Position numbers and translations under genes: made by a program. Below, piece by piece: positions 40,168 through 52,320 of a DNA stretch of 64,000 nucleotides. The notes beneath the pieces are model-generated. The model worked only from the letters and a program-made list of their open reading frames with translations, searched no databases and was not told where the DNA came from. Each line of letters starts with the position of its first letter. The stretch's first letter is position 1. The stretch lies in contig CAIQHU010000060.1 in the NCBI GenBank assembly GCA_903871735.1, forward strand, positions 62,001 to 126,000, given 5' to 3'. The stretch comes from an uncultured beta proteobacterium. GTDB taxonomy: Bacteria; Pseudomonadota; Gammaproteobacteria; Burkholderiales; Burkholderiaceae.

Positions 40168-40782
40168 GTGCTCCATATTTTGAAATTGGATTTGGGTGGC
40201 ATTCCTCAAAGTTGGGTTAATGCTGAGGAGGCTACCAAGCATTACGCCGAAGGCAGTATATCTTGGACCTTAGGTAAACCCATTGCGGTGATGCGCGGTG
40301 GCATATCTCGCAATACCGGTAAGCAGTCACTGATTGAGTTACATTCGATATTTGCTACGAAGGGGGCAGCTCGGATCAATTTATTTGAAGTAATTCCTGC
40401 CATCACAAAGAGTAAGTTATATCGACGTGATCAGGGTTTTTGTGCGTATTGTGCTCATCATGTGAGTGAGCTTGATTCAGAAGCAGAGCATATTATTCCT
40501 GCGAGTCGAGGCGGTTCTTATTCGTGGATGAATTTAGTCATTTCTTGTCGAGCTTGCAATCAGAAAAAAGGGAATCGAACTCCTGAGCGGGCTGGCATGT
40601 CTTTAATGTACGCACCATATATCCCTAGTTTGTATGAGGATATGATTTTAAAAGGGCGTCATATTCTGGCGGATCAGATGGAATTTTTAACGGCAAACCT
40701 GCCTAAAAATAGTCGCTTGATCCAAAAAATTGCCGTTAGTAAAAACCATGACTCTCCATTGAGTGATCCATTACGCAGTTGA
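40168..40782 (+). CDS. HNH endonuclease family protein
   Basis: RDQGFCAYCAHH...EAEHIIPASRGGSYSWMNLVISCRACNQKKGNRTPERAGM. Confidence 0.92.
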   Translation: MLHILKLDLGGIPQSWVNAEEATKHYAEGSISWTLGKPIAVMRGGISRNTGKQSLIELHSIFATKGAARINLFEVIPAITKSKLYRRDQGFCAYCAHHVSELDSEAEHIIPASRGGSYSWMNLVISCRACNQKKGNRTPERAGMSLMYAPYIPSLYEDMILKGRHILADQMEFLTANLPKNSRLIQKIAVSKNHDSPLSDPLRS

Positions 40783-40852
40783 TTCGGGCGGGTACCACTG
40801 GCCCGGAATTGCATCGAAGCTGATTTACAAAAATCTCTAGTCCAACAGGTTT

Positions 40853-42040
40853 TTAATGACGCGCCTGTTTAATTGGTTGATGATCTTCGAGCTCATTCAG
40901 ATATTGGCGCATGGACTGACCTTCTTTTTTTAAATAATTCTCAACTGCTAAGCCAAAGCGATCGTCCAGTAAATAGTGCATAGAGAATAGGTTAACGGGG
41001 AGGAGTCCGCGGTGAATTTTATGTTCACCTTGGGCACCACCCTCAAAGATGGCAATTTTTTCTTGAATACAAAATTCAATACTTTGGTAGTAAGCGGTTT
41101 CAAAATGTAAGTTACTCACGAATTTTGTACTACCCCAGTAACGTCCATAAGCGCGTTCCTGGCCATCTTTATTTCGATCGCGAAAGAGCAATGAGGCGGC
41201 GATATGAGTACCTTCTTGAATAGCAAAGATCAGATGGAGGTAATCTGGCATATGTTGACCAATTTGGGAAAAAAACTCTCGGTTTAGGTAGGGTTTATTA
41301 CCGTGATTTAAATAATTGGTTTCATAGCAAGCATAGAAGGTTTCCCAATGTTGAGGAGTCATTTGAGAACCTGGGACATGGATAAATTTAACGTTGGCAG
41401 ATTGCACTTGAGAGCGTTCGCGCAAAATATTATTACGTCGTTTTTTATTGAGGGTGTATAAGAATTCTTCAAAAGAGGATAAACAATTTCCGGGATGCTC
41501 GAGTGATTGGTTTTGCCAATGGAACTGGATTGACTCTCTACGAAGATAACCTAGATCTTGAAATAGAGCTTGATCACCGAACATTGGGAATAGGACGTGG
41601 ATCGAGGAGTAGCCCTGTTCTTTTGCAAACTGCGCCGCACTTTGTAAAAGATATTTTGCTGCCTCTGGATCATTGCCAAGTATGCGTGTTCCTCCGACTG
41701 GGGTGAAGGGGATTGCTGACAGCATTTTTGGGTAATAACTCAGGCCATTTTCTTGGTAGGCATTAGCCCATGCCCAATCAAAAACATACTCACCATAGGA
41801 GTGTGTTTTGAGATAAAAGGGCATGGCAGCGAGAAGTTGACGCGGGGATGATTGCCAAACAGTAAAGTGGCAGGGTTGCCAGCCCGTTTTTTGACTAACG
41901 CAAGCACTTTGCTCCATCGCTAATAAATATTCGTGACGAATAAATGGGGAGGCTTGGGGATGCCAAATGAGGGCATTCCACGTATCAGCTGGAATTTGGT
42001 GAATTGCTGAATAAATTTCAGTCGTGTACGAGGAATGCAT
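40853..42040 (-). CDS. GNAT/FemAB-like N-acyltransferase (DUF482-type peptidogalycan biosynthesis family)
   Basis: NKKRRNNILRERSQV, GRYWGSTKFVSNLHFETAYYQSIEFCI, FEGGAQGEHKIHRGLLP. Confidence 0.88.
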   Translation of the reverse strand: MHSSYTTEIYSAIHQIPADTWNALIWHPQASPFIRHEYLLAMEQSACVSQKTGWQPCHFTVWQSSPRQLLAAMPFYLKTHSYGEYVFDWAWANAYQENGLSYYPKMLSAIPFTPVGGTRILGNDPEAAKYLLQSAAQFAKEQGYSSIHVLFPMFGDQALFQDLGYLRRESIQFHWQNQSLEHPGNCLSSFEEFLYTLNKKRRNNILRERSQVQSANVKFIHVPGSQMTPQHWETFYACYETNYLNHGNKPYLNREFFSQIGQHMPDYLHLIFAIQEGTHIAASLLFRDRNKDGQERAYGRYWGSTKFVSNLHFETAYYQSIEFCIQEKIAIFEGGAQGEHKIHRGLLPVNLFSMHYLLDDRFGLAVENYLKKEGQSMRQYLNELEDHQPIKQARH

Positions 42041-42066
42041 GGATACTTCTGATTAAAGCATCAAAA

Positions 42067-42615
42067 TTAGGAATGCGTATCTTCGGGTTGAATGCCTGTA
42101 GCAATTAAAAAGCGCGACACCATATTATAGGTAGCAACAACCGCGACCATTTCCACAGTTTTTTGTGGTCCTAAAGCTTGATTTAAACGCTGCATCACTT
42201 CATCTGGAACTTCTATATCGCGTGTCATTGCAACCGTCAGAGCGATCACGTCCAGTTCAAGAGCGTCAAATAATTGACTATTAAACGCGGCAGTGCCAAT
42301 TTTACGAAGTTCTTGCACTTGCTCTGGCGTGCCGCCGGCTTTAACGAATTCTGGGGCGTGATGAAAGAACTCATACTCTGCACGGTTGAGGATAGCAACG
42401 CCACACATACCGATTTCTTTATGTTTATCGTTTAGACTCAGGTTTTGACGGATTTCTTTGAGCATCGAGTTCCAGCCACGAGTTAGGGCGGGACTATTGA
42501 GAAGCATACGGTCTAAATTCATAAGTGTGCCTCCACGACGGGCGCGGACTGCATCCACAATTTCTTTGGGTTCTTTAATATCTTGCGGTTGATAGGGGAT
42601 AATTTGTTTTGTCAT
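42067..42615 (-). CDS. Carboxymuconolactone decarboxylase-family protein
   Basis: AhpD/CMD-like helical pattern; RARRGGTLMNLDRMLLNSPALTRGWNSML, EYEFFHHAPEF. Confidence 0.82.
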   Translation of the reverse strand: MTKQIIPYQPQDIKEPKEIVDAVRARRGGTLMNLDRMLLNSPALTRGWNSMLKEIRQNLSLNDKHKEIGMCGVAILNRAEYEFFHHAPEFVKAGGTPEQVQELRKIGTAAFNSQLFDALELDVIALTVAMTRDIEVPDEVMQRLNQALGPQKTVEMVAVVATYNMVSRFLIATGIQPEDTHS

Positions 42616-42754
42616 AAGATGGCTTAAAAGTTAATGATTGAGAGCATGCGTGGTTAATTGCAACCAACTAAACTAGACCTATTTTTAAATAAGTAATTGA
42701 TTTAAAAATAAGAGCTAAGCTTATTTTAATTGTAATTCCAATTTGGAGGCAGGA

Positions 42755-43147
42755 TTGAGTGATCCACTGATTCAACCTGGTCAGGTGATTTGTCGAACTG
42801 GGCAATTAGAGCCGGGTGGTTTAGCTTTTCGATTTATAGTTTTTTATGAGGAGTTATGCTTACGCATTAAGATCCCTATTTCTGTTGAAGATCACTTACC
42901 AGCCTTTGTCGTGAATTATCAAGGGAACTATTACGCCTATTTAAACCGGTGCGCGCACTTACCTATGCAAATGGATTGGAATCCTGGAGAGTTATTTGAC
43001 GATGCTAAGCGGTACTTGGTTTGTGCAACGCATTATGCAGTTTATGAGCCAGATACGGGAGTATGTATTTCTGGCCCATGTCGATTAGGTTCTCAGTTAG
43101 TCGTCTTGCCGATACGAGTGATTGGTGAGGATATTATTCTGCTGTAG
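42755..43147 (+). CDS. Rieske [2Fe-2S] domain protein
   Basis: CAHLPMQMDWNPGELF...LVCATHYAVYEPDTGVCISGPC; GGAGG at 42745-42749 favours the in-frame TTG at 42755 over 42743. Confidence 0.88.
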   Translation: MSDPLIQPGQVICRTGQLEPGGLAFRFIVFYEELCLRIKIPISVEDHLPAFVVNYQGNYYAYLNRCAHLPMQMDWNPGELFDDAKRYLVCATHYAVYEPDTGVCISGPCRLGSQLVVLPIRVIGEDIILL

Positions 43148-43685
43148 GTGCTTGGTCGAGTTGTTTGAGTACTTGAAAAATTTCACGAAACGATTTCGGG
43201 GGTTTATTTTCAAGCTGTTCCTTACGGGCATTACGAATTAATGTTCTGAGCGTTTGGATATCAAAGTTTGGGTATTGGTTAATGAGTTCAGTAAAGCGTT
43301 GGTCATCAATCATTAAATCGGCTCGCAATTTTTCAAGGTAGTGCATTCTGGCAATTTCAGCTTGATTTACACCCTGTATGGCATCTAGTCGCGCTTCGAT
43401 TGCATTGATTTCAGATTCATCAAGGCTGCGCATTAATTTACCAAGATACAGCTTGTGCCTTTTGATTGCCCCAAAAGTTTTTATCTTCGAGGTCTCTAGT
43501 AATTGCTCACGTAAGTGATCATCAATTGGAAGAGACTTTATTGCATCGGAGCTGAGTTCGGACAGTGTCTTTGCGAGTTCTTGTCGGGCTAGCATCTGGC
43601 GTTTAATCTGCGATTTACTTGGTCCGAAATCCTCTTCGTCGATTTCGGACTCTGGAGCACGAGATAGATTGGCTGCTGGCTTCAT
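43134..43685 (-). CDS. darP: Ribosome-associated protein DarP (YjgA/DUF615)
   Basis: GPSKSQIKRQMLARQELAKTLSELSSDAIKSLPIDDHLREQLLE, HKLYLGKLMRS; internal Met avoids overlap with selO. Confidence 0.92.
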   Translation of the reverse strand: MKPAANLSRAPESEIDEEDFGPSKSQIKRQMLARQELAKTLSELSSDAIKSLPIDDHLREQLLETSKIKTFGAIKRHKLYLGKLMRSLDESEINAIEARLDAIQGVNQAEIARMHYLEKLRADLMIDDQRFTELINQYPNFDIQTLRTLIRNARKEQLENKPPKSFREIFQVLKQLDQAPTAE

Positions 43686-43692
43686 CGGTATT

Positions 43693-45207
43693 TTAAGATG
43701 AACAGGACACTTCGAGTGTCTTGGCCCAGTCCGGAGGTAGTTGGGCGTAATCCGCAAAATCTGGTCGTTCAGTAAATGGTTTAGCCAGGCACTCTTGTAA
43801 GCGATTGATTTCGGAAAAATCGCCTTCTTGCGCTTTGTTGATAGCTATTTGGGCAAGGTGTTGACGCAGGATATAAGCTGGATTGATAGCCCGCATTGCT
43901 GTGGCTATTTGCGGGCGTTTTTCTTGTGGAAGAAATGCTAAGTAAGGCTGGAGCCATGCGTCATAAGCTATTCGATCTATGCAAAGGTCGCGCAGAACCG
44001 GATTTTCTGGATTTTCAATCACATCTGCTAGGTGTCTAAAGAAATAGGTATAGTCGATTTGTTGTTGATCTAGCAGATGAATGATCGGTTCGATGACGGA
44101 TTGTCTGATTGTTTCTGATGAGACTTGATCTGTAGTTTGTAAAGCCTGATCAAGGCCTAATTTTGAACACATGATGGCCTGGTAAGACTTTTGATACTGA
44201 GGTAAAAATTGACCAAGCACGCCCTGGAGTGCAGTGATGGCGATCTGGATTGCTTCGTCACTATCATCTTTGGCAATCAGTGGCAGCAAGGCTTGGGCTA
44301 GGCGGACTAAATTCCAATGGAATACTTGGGGTTGGTTAGCAAAGGAATAGCGACCCTGGCTATCGGTGTGATTACAAATATGGTTGAGGTCAAATTGATC
44401 CATAAAACCAAATGGTCCGTAATCGAGGGTGAGGCCCAGAATCGACATATTGTCCGTATTTAGAACCCCATGGCAAAACCCCACACTTTGCCATTTTGCA
44501 ACTAAGCTTGCACTGCGTTCAAGGACCTCTTCAAAGAGACTTAGATAGGGGTTTTGATCTTTCTGAAGATCGTTGAAATGATGGCTAATTACAAAATCAG
44601 CTAAGCGTTTCAGATGCTCCAACTGGCCTGTAGTGGCAAAGTGTTCAAAGTGACCAAAGCGGATAAAGCTAGGTGCGACGCGAGCTACTACGGAGGCTGT
44701 CTCTACAGTTTCTCGCACAACTTGTTTGGGTGAGGCAGTAATTGCTAGTGCTCTAGTGGTTGGGATATGCAGGCCTGCCATTGCTTCAGAGCAAAGATAT
44801 TCTCGAATAGAGGAGCGCAGGACAGCGCGACCGTCTCCCATCCGGGAATAGGGTGTTTTACCAGCCCCTTTTAATTGGATTTCAAAGATCTGTTGTTGGT
44901 GTTCAACTTGCCCTAGGGTAATGGCTCGGCCGTCTCCTAATTGGCCAGCCCAGACTCCAAATTGATGACCAGAATACACACTTGCGTAGGGTTGAGTATG
45001 TGTAATCGGATGATTACCACTAAGAATCTCTATCAAATCTTGCTGATTGAAAGACGCGGGATCTAGCCCAATCAGTTCAGCTACTTGAGTTGAACTTGCG
45101 ACGAGGCTTGGACTGGGCAGTGGACTTGGATGAAGTGGAGTTAAAAAATTAGTCCCGAGCTCATAAAAGCCACTTTGCCAGTGGAGGTCAGACAAAGATT
45201 GATGCAT
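43693..45207 (-). CDS. selO: SelO-family protein adenylyltransferase (YdiU)
   Basis: YSGHQFGVWAGQLGDGRAITLG, LKGAGKTPYSRMGDGRAVLRSSIREYLCSEAM, HGVLNTDNMSILGLTLDYGPFGFMD. Confidence 0.97.
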   Translation of the reverse strand: MHQSLSDLHWQSGFYELGTNFLTPLHPSPLPSPSLVASSTQVAELIGLDPASFNQQDLIEILSGNHPITHTQPYASVYSGHQFGVWAGQLGDGRAITLGQVEHQQQIFEIQLKGAGKTPYSRMGDGRAVLRSSIREYLCSEAMAGLHIPTTRALAITASPKQVVRETVETASVVARVAPSFIRFGHFEHFATTGQLEHLKRLADFVISHHFNDLQKDQNPYLSLFEEVLERSASLVAKWQSVGFCHGVLNTDNMSILGLTLDYGPFGFMDQFDLNHICNHTDSQGRYSFANQPQVFHWNLVRLAQALLPLIAKDDSDEAIQIAITALQGVLGQFLPQYQKSYQAIMCSKLGLDQALQTTDQVSSETIRQSVIEPIIHLLDQQQIDYTYFFRHLADVIENPENPVLRDLCIDRIAYDAWLQPYLAFLPQEKRPQIATAMRAINPAYILRQHLAQIAINKAQEGDFSEINRLQECLAKPFTERPDFADYAQLPPDWAKTLEVSCSS

Positions 45208-45209
45208 GG

Positions 45210-46181
45210 CTACTCGACTTTGCCAATCTTTTTTACAATATCCGACATTTTTTTAGCATCCAGATCCCAGTAAGTTTTAAATTCTGGAGCGTCCAGATAT
45301 TGAATTGGTGAGCCCGTACCGTCGAGTACTGATTTGACGCGCGGATCATTTGCTGCCAATTTTGCTGCAGCGCGAAGTGTTTCTGTAATCTCGTTCGATA
45401 CGCCACTAGGTATAAAAAGTCCAGACCACTGGGCAAACTCGACATTTTCACCAATTTCTTTAAAGCTTGGGACATCTGGTAGGCTAGCTAGGCGCCCAGT
45501 TCCCCAATGGGCGAGTGCTCTTACTTTACCAGCTTTAATTTGTTGCACGATGGAGGCTGGGCCGGTAGCGAGGGCATCGACTTGTGTGCCTAGTAACGCA
45601 ATAATGGCAGGTCCTGCTCCGGTATAGGGAATATGGGCCATACCAAAGGAGTTATTTAATTTAATCATCTCCATGGGAATATGCATCGTGCCATAGTTGC
45701 CAGAAGATCCAAAGTTGTATTTGCCAGGATCTTTTTTCATGGCGGCGACGAATTCTGGATAGGTTTTCCATGGACTATCAGCGCGAACTACTAATACGGT
45801 TGGATCGGCGGTAAAACGAGCGATCGGTTTAAACTGGTTCGTCTGGAAGGAGATTTCTTTACCCAGAATTTTATCGGCTTCGGGGATGATCGAGATAGAT
45901 GATAAAGACATAAGAATGGTATAGCCATCGGGCTTGGCTTTAGCCACATAGGCCATACCAACACCACCACCAGCACCAGCTCGGTTTTCAACCACGACAG
46001 TTTGGCCAAGGTGGCGACTCAGCGCTTCGGCTACTGGCCTGCCAACGGTATCGGCTACACCACCAGGCGGGAATGGCACAATCATGGTGATTGGGCGGCT
46101 TGGCCATTTATCTTGCGCCTGCACAGCAGGCATTGCTAGGCTAAACAGGCAGACTAGAGCGACAACAGTTTTTACAAGCAT
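45210..46181 (-). CDS. Bug/TctC-family substrate-binding protein
   Basis: Signal peptide from Met at 46181 (MLVKTVVALVCLFSLAMPAVQA), ITMIVPFPPGGVADTVGR, VENRAGAGGGVGMA. Confidence 0.95.
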   Translation of the reverse strand: MLVKTVVALVCLFSLAMPAVQAQDKWPSRPITMIVPFPPGGVADTVGRPVAEALSRHLGQTVVVENRAGAGGGVGMAYVAKAKPDGYTILMSLSSISIIPEADKILGKEISFQTNQFKPIARFTADPTVLVVRADSPWKTYPEFVAAMKKDPGKYNFGSSGNYGTMHIPMEMIKLNNSFGMAHIPYTGAGPAIIALLGTQVDALATGPASIVQQIKAGKVRALAHWGTGRLASLPDVPSFKEIGENVEFAQWSGLFIPSGVSNEITETLRAAAKLAANDPRVKSVLDGTGSPIQYLDAPEFKTYWDLDAKKMSDIVKKIGKVE

Positions 46182-46443
46182 TGTCTGAATTATCGTTTGA
46201 GGCTTGCAAGGATTAGAACTGAAGCATTGCTGAGGTGAAGAAGAGTGATACCTAGAATTCAAATATATAGTTTGCATACAGTTTCTTTCTTATTCGTAGG
46301 GGTGAACTAAGCAGAAGTTCGATCAAAGACCTGATTCAATCGGAGTACAGATACCGCATTGTAAAGCGAACAGCCGTATTTGGTTCTAAATGAGAGGTCT
46401 GACAGTAGAATAATCCAAGTTTAGATAATACAATCTGAGATAC

Positions 46444-47271
46444 ATGAAAAAATTAGCTCAGGTATTAACTATTGCTGGATCAGACAGTGGCGGTGGTGCG
46501 GGTATTCAGGCGGACTTAAAGACGATGAGTGCCTGGGGTTGTTATGGCCTAACGGTGCTTACTGCGGTGACCGCGCAAAATACTCTGGGGGTAAGCCATA
46601 TTGAAGCGTTAAGTCAGCAGTCGGTAGCCGCACAAATTACAGCAGTTATGACAGATTTTGACGTCAATACGATTAAGATTGGCATGCTCGCGAGTCCCGA
46701 GTTAGTGCAAACGGTTGCCAATAGTCTGCGGGACTATCCGAGGGTGCAGATTGTGCTTGATCCCGTTTTGGTAGCTACTTCTGGAGCAGTTTTAGGTAGT
46801 GCGCAGACAGCTCAGAGCCTGCAACAAGATTTATTTCCAAGAGCGCGTTTAATCACACCTAATTTATCTGAAACTGCGGTCTTATTAGGGCGACCCATTC
46901 ATACGGTTGAGCAGATGGAACAGGCTGCTCGAGAATTGGTTGATTTAGGTGTGCATGCTGCTTTAATCAAGGGTGGACATTTAGAAGATACCGATTTGTT
47001 AGTTGATGTCTTGGCCATCAAAACAGGGCAAAGTATTTTGATGAGGCGGTATGCGCATGCAAAAATTAGCACCGAAAATACCCACGGCACTGGTTGCACT
47101 TTGTCCAGTGCGATTGCCTGTGGATTAGCTCTTGGCGCGCCTCTTGAAGAGGCTGTAGCGCAAGCGATTGACTATGTCCAAGAAGCAATTCGGCACGCTG
47201 TTTCGTTGAATTTGGGGCAAGGCCCCGGGCCTCTTTGGCATGCGTTTCGTAATTTCCCCCGCATGCTTTAG
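46444..47271 (+). CDS. thiD: Bifunctional hydroxymethylpyrimidine kinase/phosphomethylpyrimidine kinase
   Basis: TIAGSDSGGGAGIQADLKTMSAWGCYG, VLDPVLVATSGA, NTHGTGCTLSSAIACGLA. Confidence 0.97.
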   Translation: MKKLAQVLTIAGSDSGGGAGIQADLKTMSAWGCYGLTVLTAVTAQNTLGVSHIEALSQQSVAAQITAVMTDFDVNTIKIGMLASPELVQTVANSLRDYPRVQIVLDPVLVATSGAVLGSAQTAQSLQQDLFPRARLITPNLSETAVLLGRPIHTVEQMEQAARELVDLGVHAALIKGGHLEDTDLLVDVLAIKTGQSILMRRYAHAKISTENTHGTGCTLSSAIACGLALGAPLEEAVAQAIDYVQEAIRHAVSLNLGQGPGPLWHAFRNFPRML

Positions 47272-47329
47272 TATTTTTACTATAGGTCGCTTACCCGAAA
47301 AAATAGAAATCTTTTAAAGATAAAATGAT

Positions 47330-48232
47330 TTACTTAAAATGTTTTTGTAGTTTGTTGATCGCTGCTGTGTAGTCAGGCGAATTAATTACAGCACGAACGA
47401 GAGCGGCTGAACCGACCCCGGTATCTAATACTTGTGAGATAGTGTTTTCATCAACACCACCGATGCCAACGAGTGGATATTGGGCAAGTAGCTTGGCATA
47501 ATATGTGAGTCGTCCTAAGCCTTGCGGAGCAGTTTGCATTTGTTTGAGCGTCGTAGGAAAGATTGCACCTAGTGCAATATAACTAGGCGCATATTGGTGG
47601 GCTCTGAGCATTTCAGCATAGCCATGTGTGCTGATTCCAAGTCGAAGGCCTGCTGCCCGAATGCGGGATAGGTCTGCAGTATCTAAATCTTCTTGACCAA
47701 GATGAACCCCGTAGGCTGCCTCTTCAATAGCAAGTTCCCAATAATCATTGATAAAGAGTTGACTATCGTATGCACGTCCAGTAGCAATTGCAGTTTTTAC
47801 TTGTTCAAGAATTTGCTGCTTATCATTTGATTTAAATCGCAGTTGGATTGTTTTTAAGCCTGCTTGCGCAAGTTTTTTGACCCAACTCGCATCGGGAGCT
47901 ACAACATAAAGCCCTAGATTTTTTGGACAAGGCGCAAAACTTTCAGAAGGATTTGGGTGAATACCAAAGAGCATTGGTGATGCTGGCCAGGTAAGTGGAT
48001 CAAATTGTTCTAGGGATGAGCATTGTTGTTGCCAGGCCAGAGCAATGCACTGCGCATCTTGATTGATAAAGCCGAGTTGCCATGAAGCCGCTTTAGTAAT
48101 TCGATAAATTGGTTCGTGACTTGAAAATGTCAGAGACTGAAGATCTTCCTTTTGGGGAATCTGCAACTTTTGATGAAATTTGATAATTGCTTGCGCTAGC
48201 GCATGTTCACTGGGGTTCAGATGATGCATCAT
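47330..48232 (-). CDS. thiE: Thiamine phosphate synthase with about 105-aa N-terminal extension
   Basis: TIQLRFKS, LFINDYWELAIEEAAYGVHLGQEDL, GISTHGYAEM, ALGAIFPTTLKQ, VGIGGV. Confidence 0.93.
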   Translation of the reverse strand: MMHHLNPSEHALAQAIIKFHQKLQIPQKEDLQSLTFSSHEPIYRITKAASWQLGFINQDAQCIALAWQQQCSSLEQFDPLTWPASPMLFGIHPNPSESFAPCPKNLGLYVVAPDASWVKKLAQAGLKTIQLRFKSNDKQQILEQVKTAIATGRAYDSQLFINDYWELAIEEAAYGVHLGQEDLDTADLSRIRAAGLRLGISTHGYAEMLRAHQYAPSYIALGAIFPTTLKQMQTAPQGLGRLTYYAKLLAQYPLVGIGGVDENTISQVLDTGVGSAALVRAVINSPDYTAAINKLQKHFK

Positions 48233-49050
48233 TTTGAAGACTCAGATTGGTGCCAAAAAGGTGTACCTAAAGTTGGGGTACTCGCCTTGGCCTGATGATG
48301 CTCGTTCATCGGCCCAGCTTCAAAGGCATTTCGACCGGCCAAAACTGCTTGTGCAAAAGCTTCGGCCATTCGCACGGGATGCGTCGCTAGGGCAACGGCC
48401 GTATTCAAGAGAACGGCGTCATAGCCCCACTCCATTACCTGGCAAGCATGGGATGGTTTCCCAAGGCCTGCATCGATAATCATGGGTACTTGCAGGCGTT
48501 CTCGTAAAACCTGTAGGGCATATGGGTTATTAGGGCCTTTGCCAGTTCCGATTGGTGCTGCCCAAGGCATGATGGCTTGACAACCGACGTCTACTAAGCG
48601 CTGGCAGACCACTAAATCTTCCGTACAGTAGGGCAGAACCTTAAACCCTTCACGAATTAACTGTTGTGCGGTTGGTACTAATTGAATCGTATCAGGTTGG
48701 AGCGTGTAGTCATCGCCGATAATTTCTAATTTAATCCAATCGGTAGCAAACACCTCGCGCGACATATGCGCTATTTGCATGACCTCTTCGGGGCGGTGGC
48801 AGCCTGCAGTGTTTGGTAGGATGGGTATTTTTAAATCTTTAATAATTTCCCAAAAGCCACTTGAAATAGGTTCGGGATTTGCACCTTGACGTCTCAGGGA
48901 GGCAGTAATCATTGCTGGCTCGGCAATTTGAAGAGCTTGCACCAAAATCTGTGGTGATGGGTAGCGCGAAGTTCCTAAAAAAATTCTACTTGAAAACGTT
49001 TGGTCATAAAGTGAAAAGGTTGTGGGAGCTATATTTGTTTGAGTAGACAC
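48229..49050 (-). CDS. thiG: Thiazole synthase
   Basis: SRIFLGTSRYPS, LPNTAGCHRPEEVMQIAHMSRE, MPWAAPIGTGKGPNNPYAL, GYDAVLLNTAVA. Confidence 0.97.
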   Translation of the reverse strand: MSTQTNIAPTTFSLYDQTFSSRIFLGTSRYPSPQILVQALQIAEPAMITASLRRQGANPEPISSGFWEIIKDLKIPILPNTAGCHRPEEVMQIAHMSREVFATDWIKLEIIGDDYTLQPDTIQLVPTAQQLIREGFKVLPYCTEDLVVCQRLVDVGCQAIMPWAAPIGTGKGPNNPYALQVLRERLQVPMIIDAGLGKPSHACQVMEWGYDAVLLNTAVALATHPVRMAEAFAQAVLAGRNAFEAGPMNEHHQAKASTPTLGTPFWHQSESSK

Positions 49051-49053
49051 AGA

Positions 49054-49260
49054 TTAACCTCCTGTAACTGGTGAAATGATTTCAAGTTGATCCTGATCGA
49101 TTATTTCTGTTTGAGGGTAATCTTTTTTAGGAATAAAAATCCCATTTTTAGCGATCGCAAAGGGGGGTGTCGGATTTATTTGTAACAGTATTTCAGACAG
49201 TGTAATCGCGTTCGATACAGTGCTCAATTCTGTAGCCACTTGATTAATCAATATTTGCAT
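49054..49260 (-). CDS. thiS: Sulfur carrier protein ThiS
   Basis: 68 aa, C-terminal GG (EIISPVTGG), within thi operon. Confidence 0.95.
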   Translation of the reverse strand: MQILINQVATELSTVSNAITLSEILLQINPTPPFAIAKNGIFIPKKDYPQTEIIDQDQLEIISPVTGG

Positions 49261-50332
49261 GATTTTCTTGAATCTGAATTGCTAAATGACGAGCGGTATG
49301 ACTAGTCCCTGTTTCAATCAACTCCAGAGTTGCATCGACGATGGCTGGAGCGATTAAATAACCATGTCGGTATAGGCCATTAATTTGAAGGGTTTGGTCA
49401 TTTAAATACTGAATAGCAGGGGAATTATTGGCTAGGGTTGGGCGACACTGGGCGTTTGCCTCAAGCATTCTTGCTTCCGCAAAACCTGAGTGGATAGTAT
49501 ATGCCGCGCTTAACAGTTCGAGGGTTGATCTGACGCTAATTGCAGACTGATCTTCGGATTCGATTTCAGTAGCACCGATGACATAGATGTGATCCTTTTT
49601 AGGAGCTATATAAATTGGATATTTGGGATGCATCAGTCTAGTTGGTCTTTGCAACTGGACTTCGGGCGCAAAAACTCGAATGACCTCCCCCCGAACACCG
49701 CGTAATGCTTGCCATTGTGGTCTTGATCCTAGCCCTCGGCAATCAAGTATCCAGGTATGCGAATTCGTTGGAAAGTCGCTTGGTTTTTTTGGACTTTGCC
49801 AGTTGTAAGTCACACCGAGTTCAAGCCCTTTTTTGAGGAGAGAATCTAAAAGAGCGCGATTATCAAGTTGTCCCTCATTGGGCAGATAGATACCTTCCCC
49901 AAATGCTGGGCTTAGGTTTGGCTCTAGATTTTTTAGAGCAAGCGTGTCAAGGTGCACTGATCTTGCGTATTGCTGATCAAGATGTTGTTCGACCTGATGC
50001 AGTTGTGTCTGAAAATGTCTTGCCACTGAGGCATCTTGCTGATGCCAGATGATGAGTGAGCCATTGTGCTGAAAAAAAATATTTGCGTTGAGTTCCTCAA
50101 TAATAGTAGGCCAGCGAGTCAGGCTATAAAAGCCCATGTGTACGATAGGTAGTTCGCACGAGACTGACTCCGCAAGAGGTGCTAACATGGCAGCAGCAGC
50201 ATAAGCTGCTGATTGTTGATGCTCGAGAGGGCTTTTTTCAAAGACCGCCACCTGATAGTTTTTCTTGGCTAACGAATAAGCGAGTAATCTACCTAGCAGG
50301 CCGGCTCCTAAAATAATGATGGATTGACGCAT
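49244..50332 (-). CDS. thiO: Glycine oxidase / FAD-dependent oxidoreductase ThiO
   Basis: IIILGAGLLGRLLAYSLAKKNYQVAVFEK, YIAPKKDHIYVIGATEIES, NGLYRHGYLIAPAI. Confidence 0.95.
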   Translation of the reverse strand: MRQSIIILGAGLLGRLLAYSLAKKNYQVAVFEKSPLEHQQSAAYAAAAMLAPLAESVSCELPIVHMGFYSLTRWPTIIEELNANIFFQHNGSLIIWHQQDASVARHFQTQLHQVEQHLDQQYARSVHLDTLALKNLEPNLSPAFGEGIYLPNEGQLDNRALLDSLLKKGLELGVTYNWQSPKKPSDFPTNSHTWILDCRGLGSRPQWQALRGVRGEVIRVFAPEVQLQRPTRLMHPKYPIYIAPKKDHIYVIGATEIESEDQSAISVRSTLELLSAAYTIHSGFAEARMLEANAQCRPTLANNSPAIQYLNDQTLQINGLYRHGYLIAPAIVDATLELIETGTSHTARHLAIQIQENHANID

Positions 50333-50395
50333 AATCGGAACTAGATGGATTAATTGGTTGGCGCGCGTTGGGTAAAGGAGCCGCGCGCCTTCGAA

Positions 50396-52300
<1,905 letters not shown>

Positions 52301-52320
52301 TCAACAGAGACAAGTTATTG

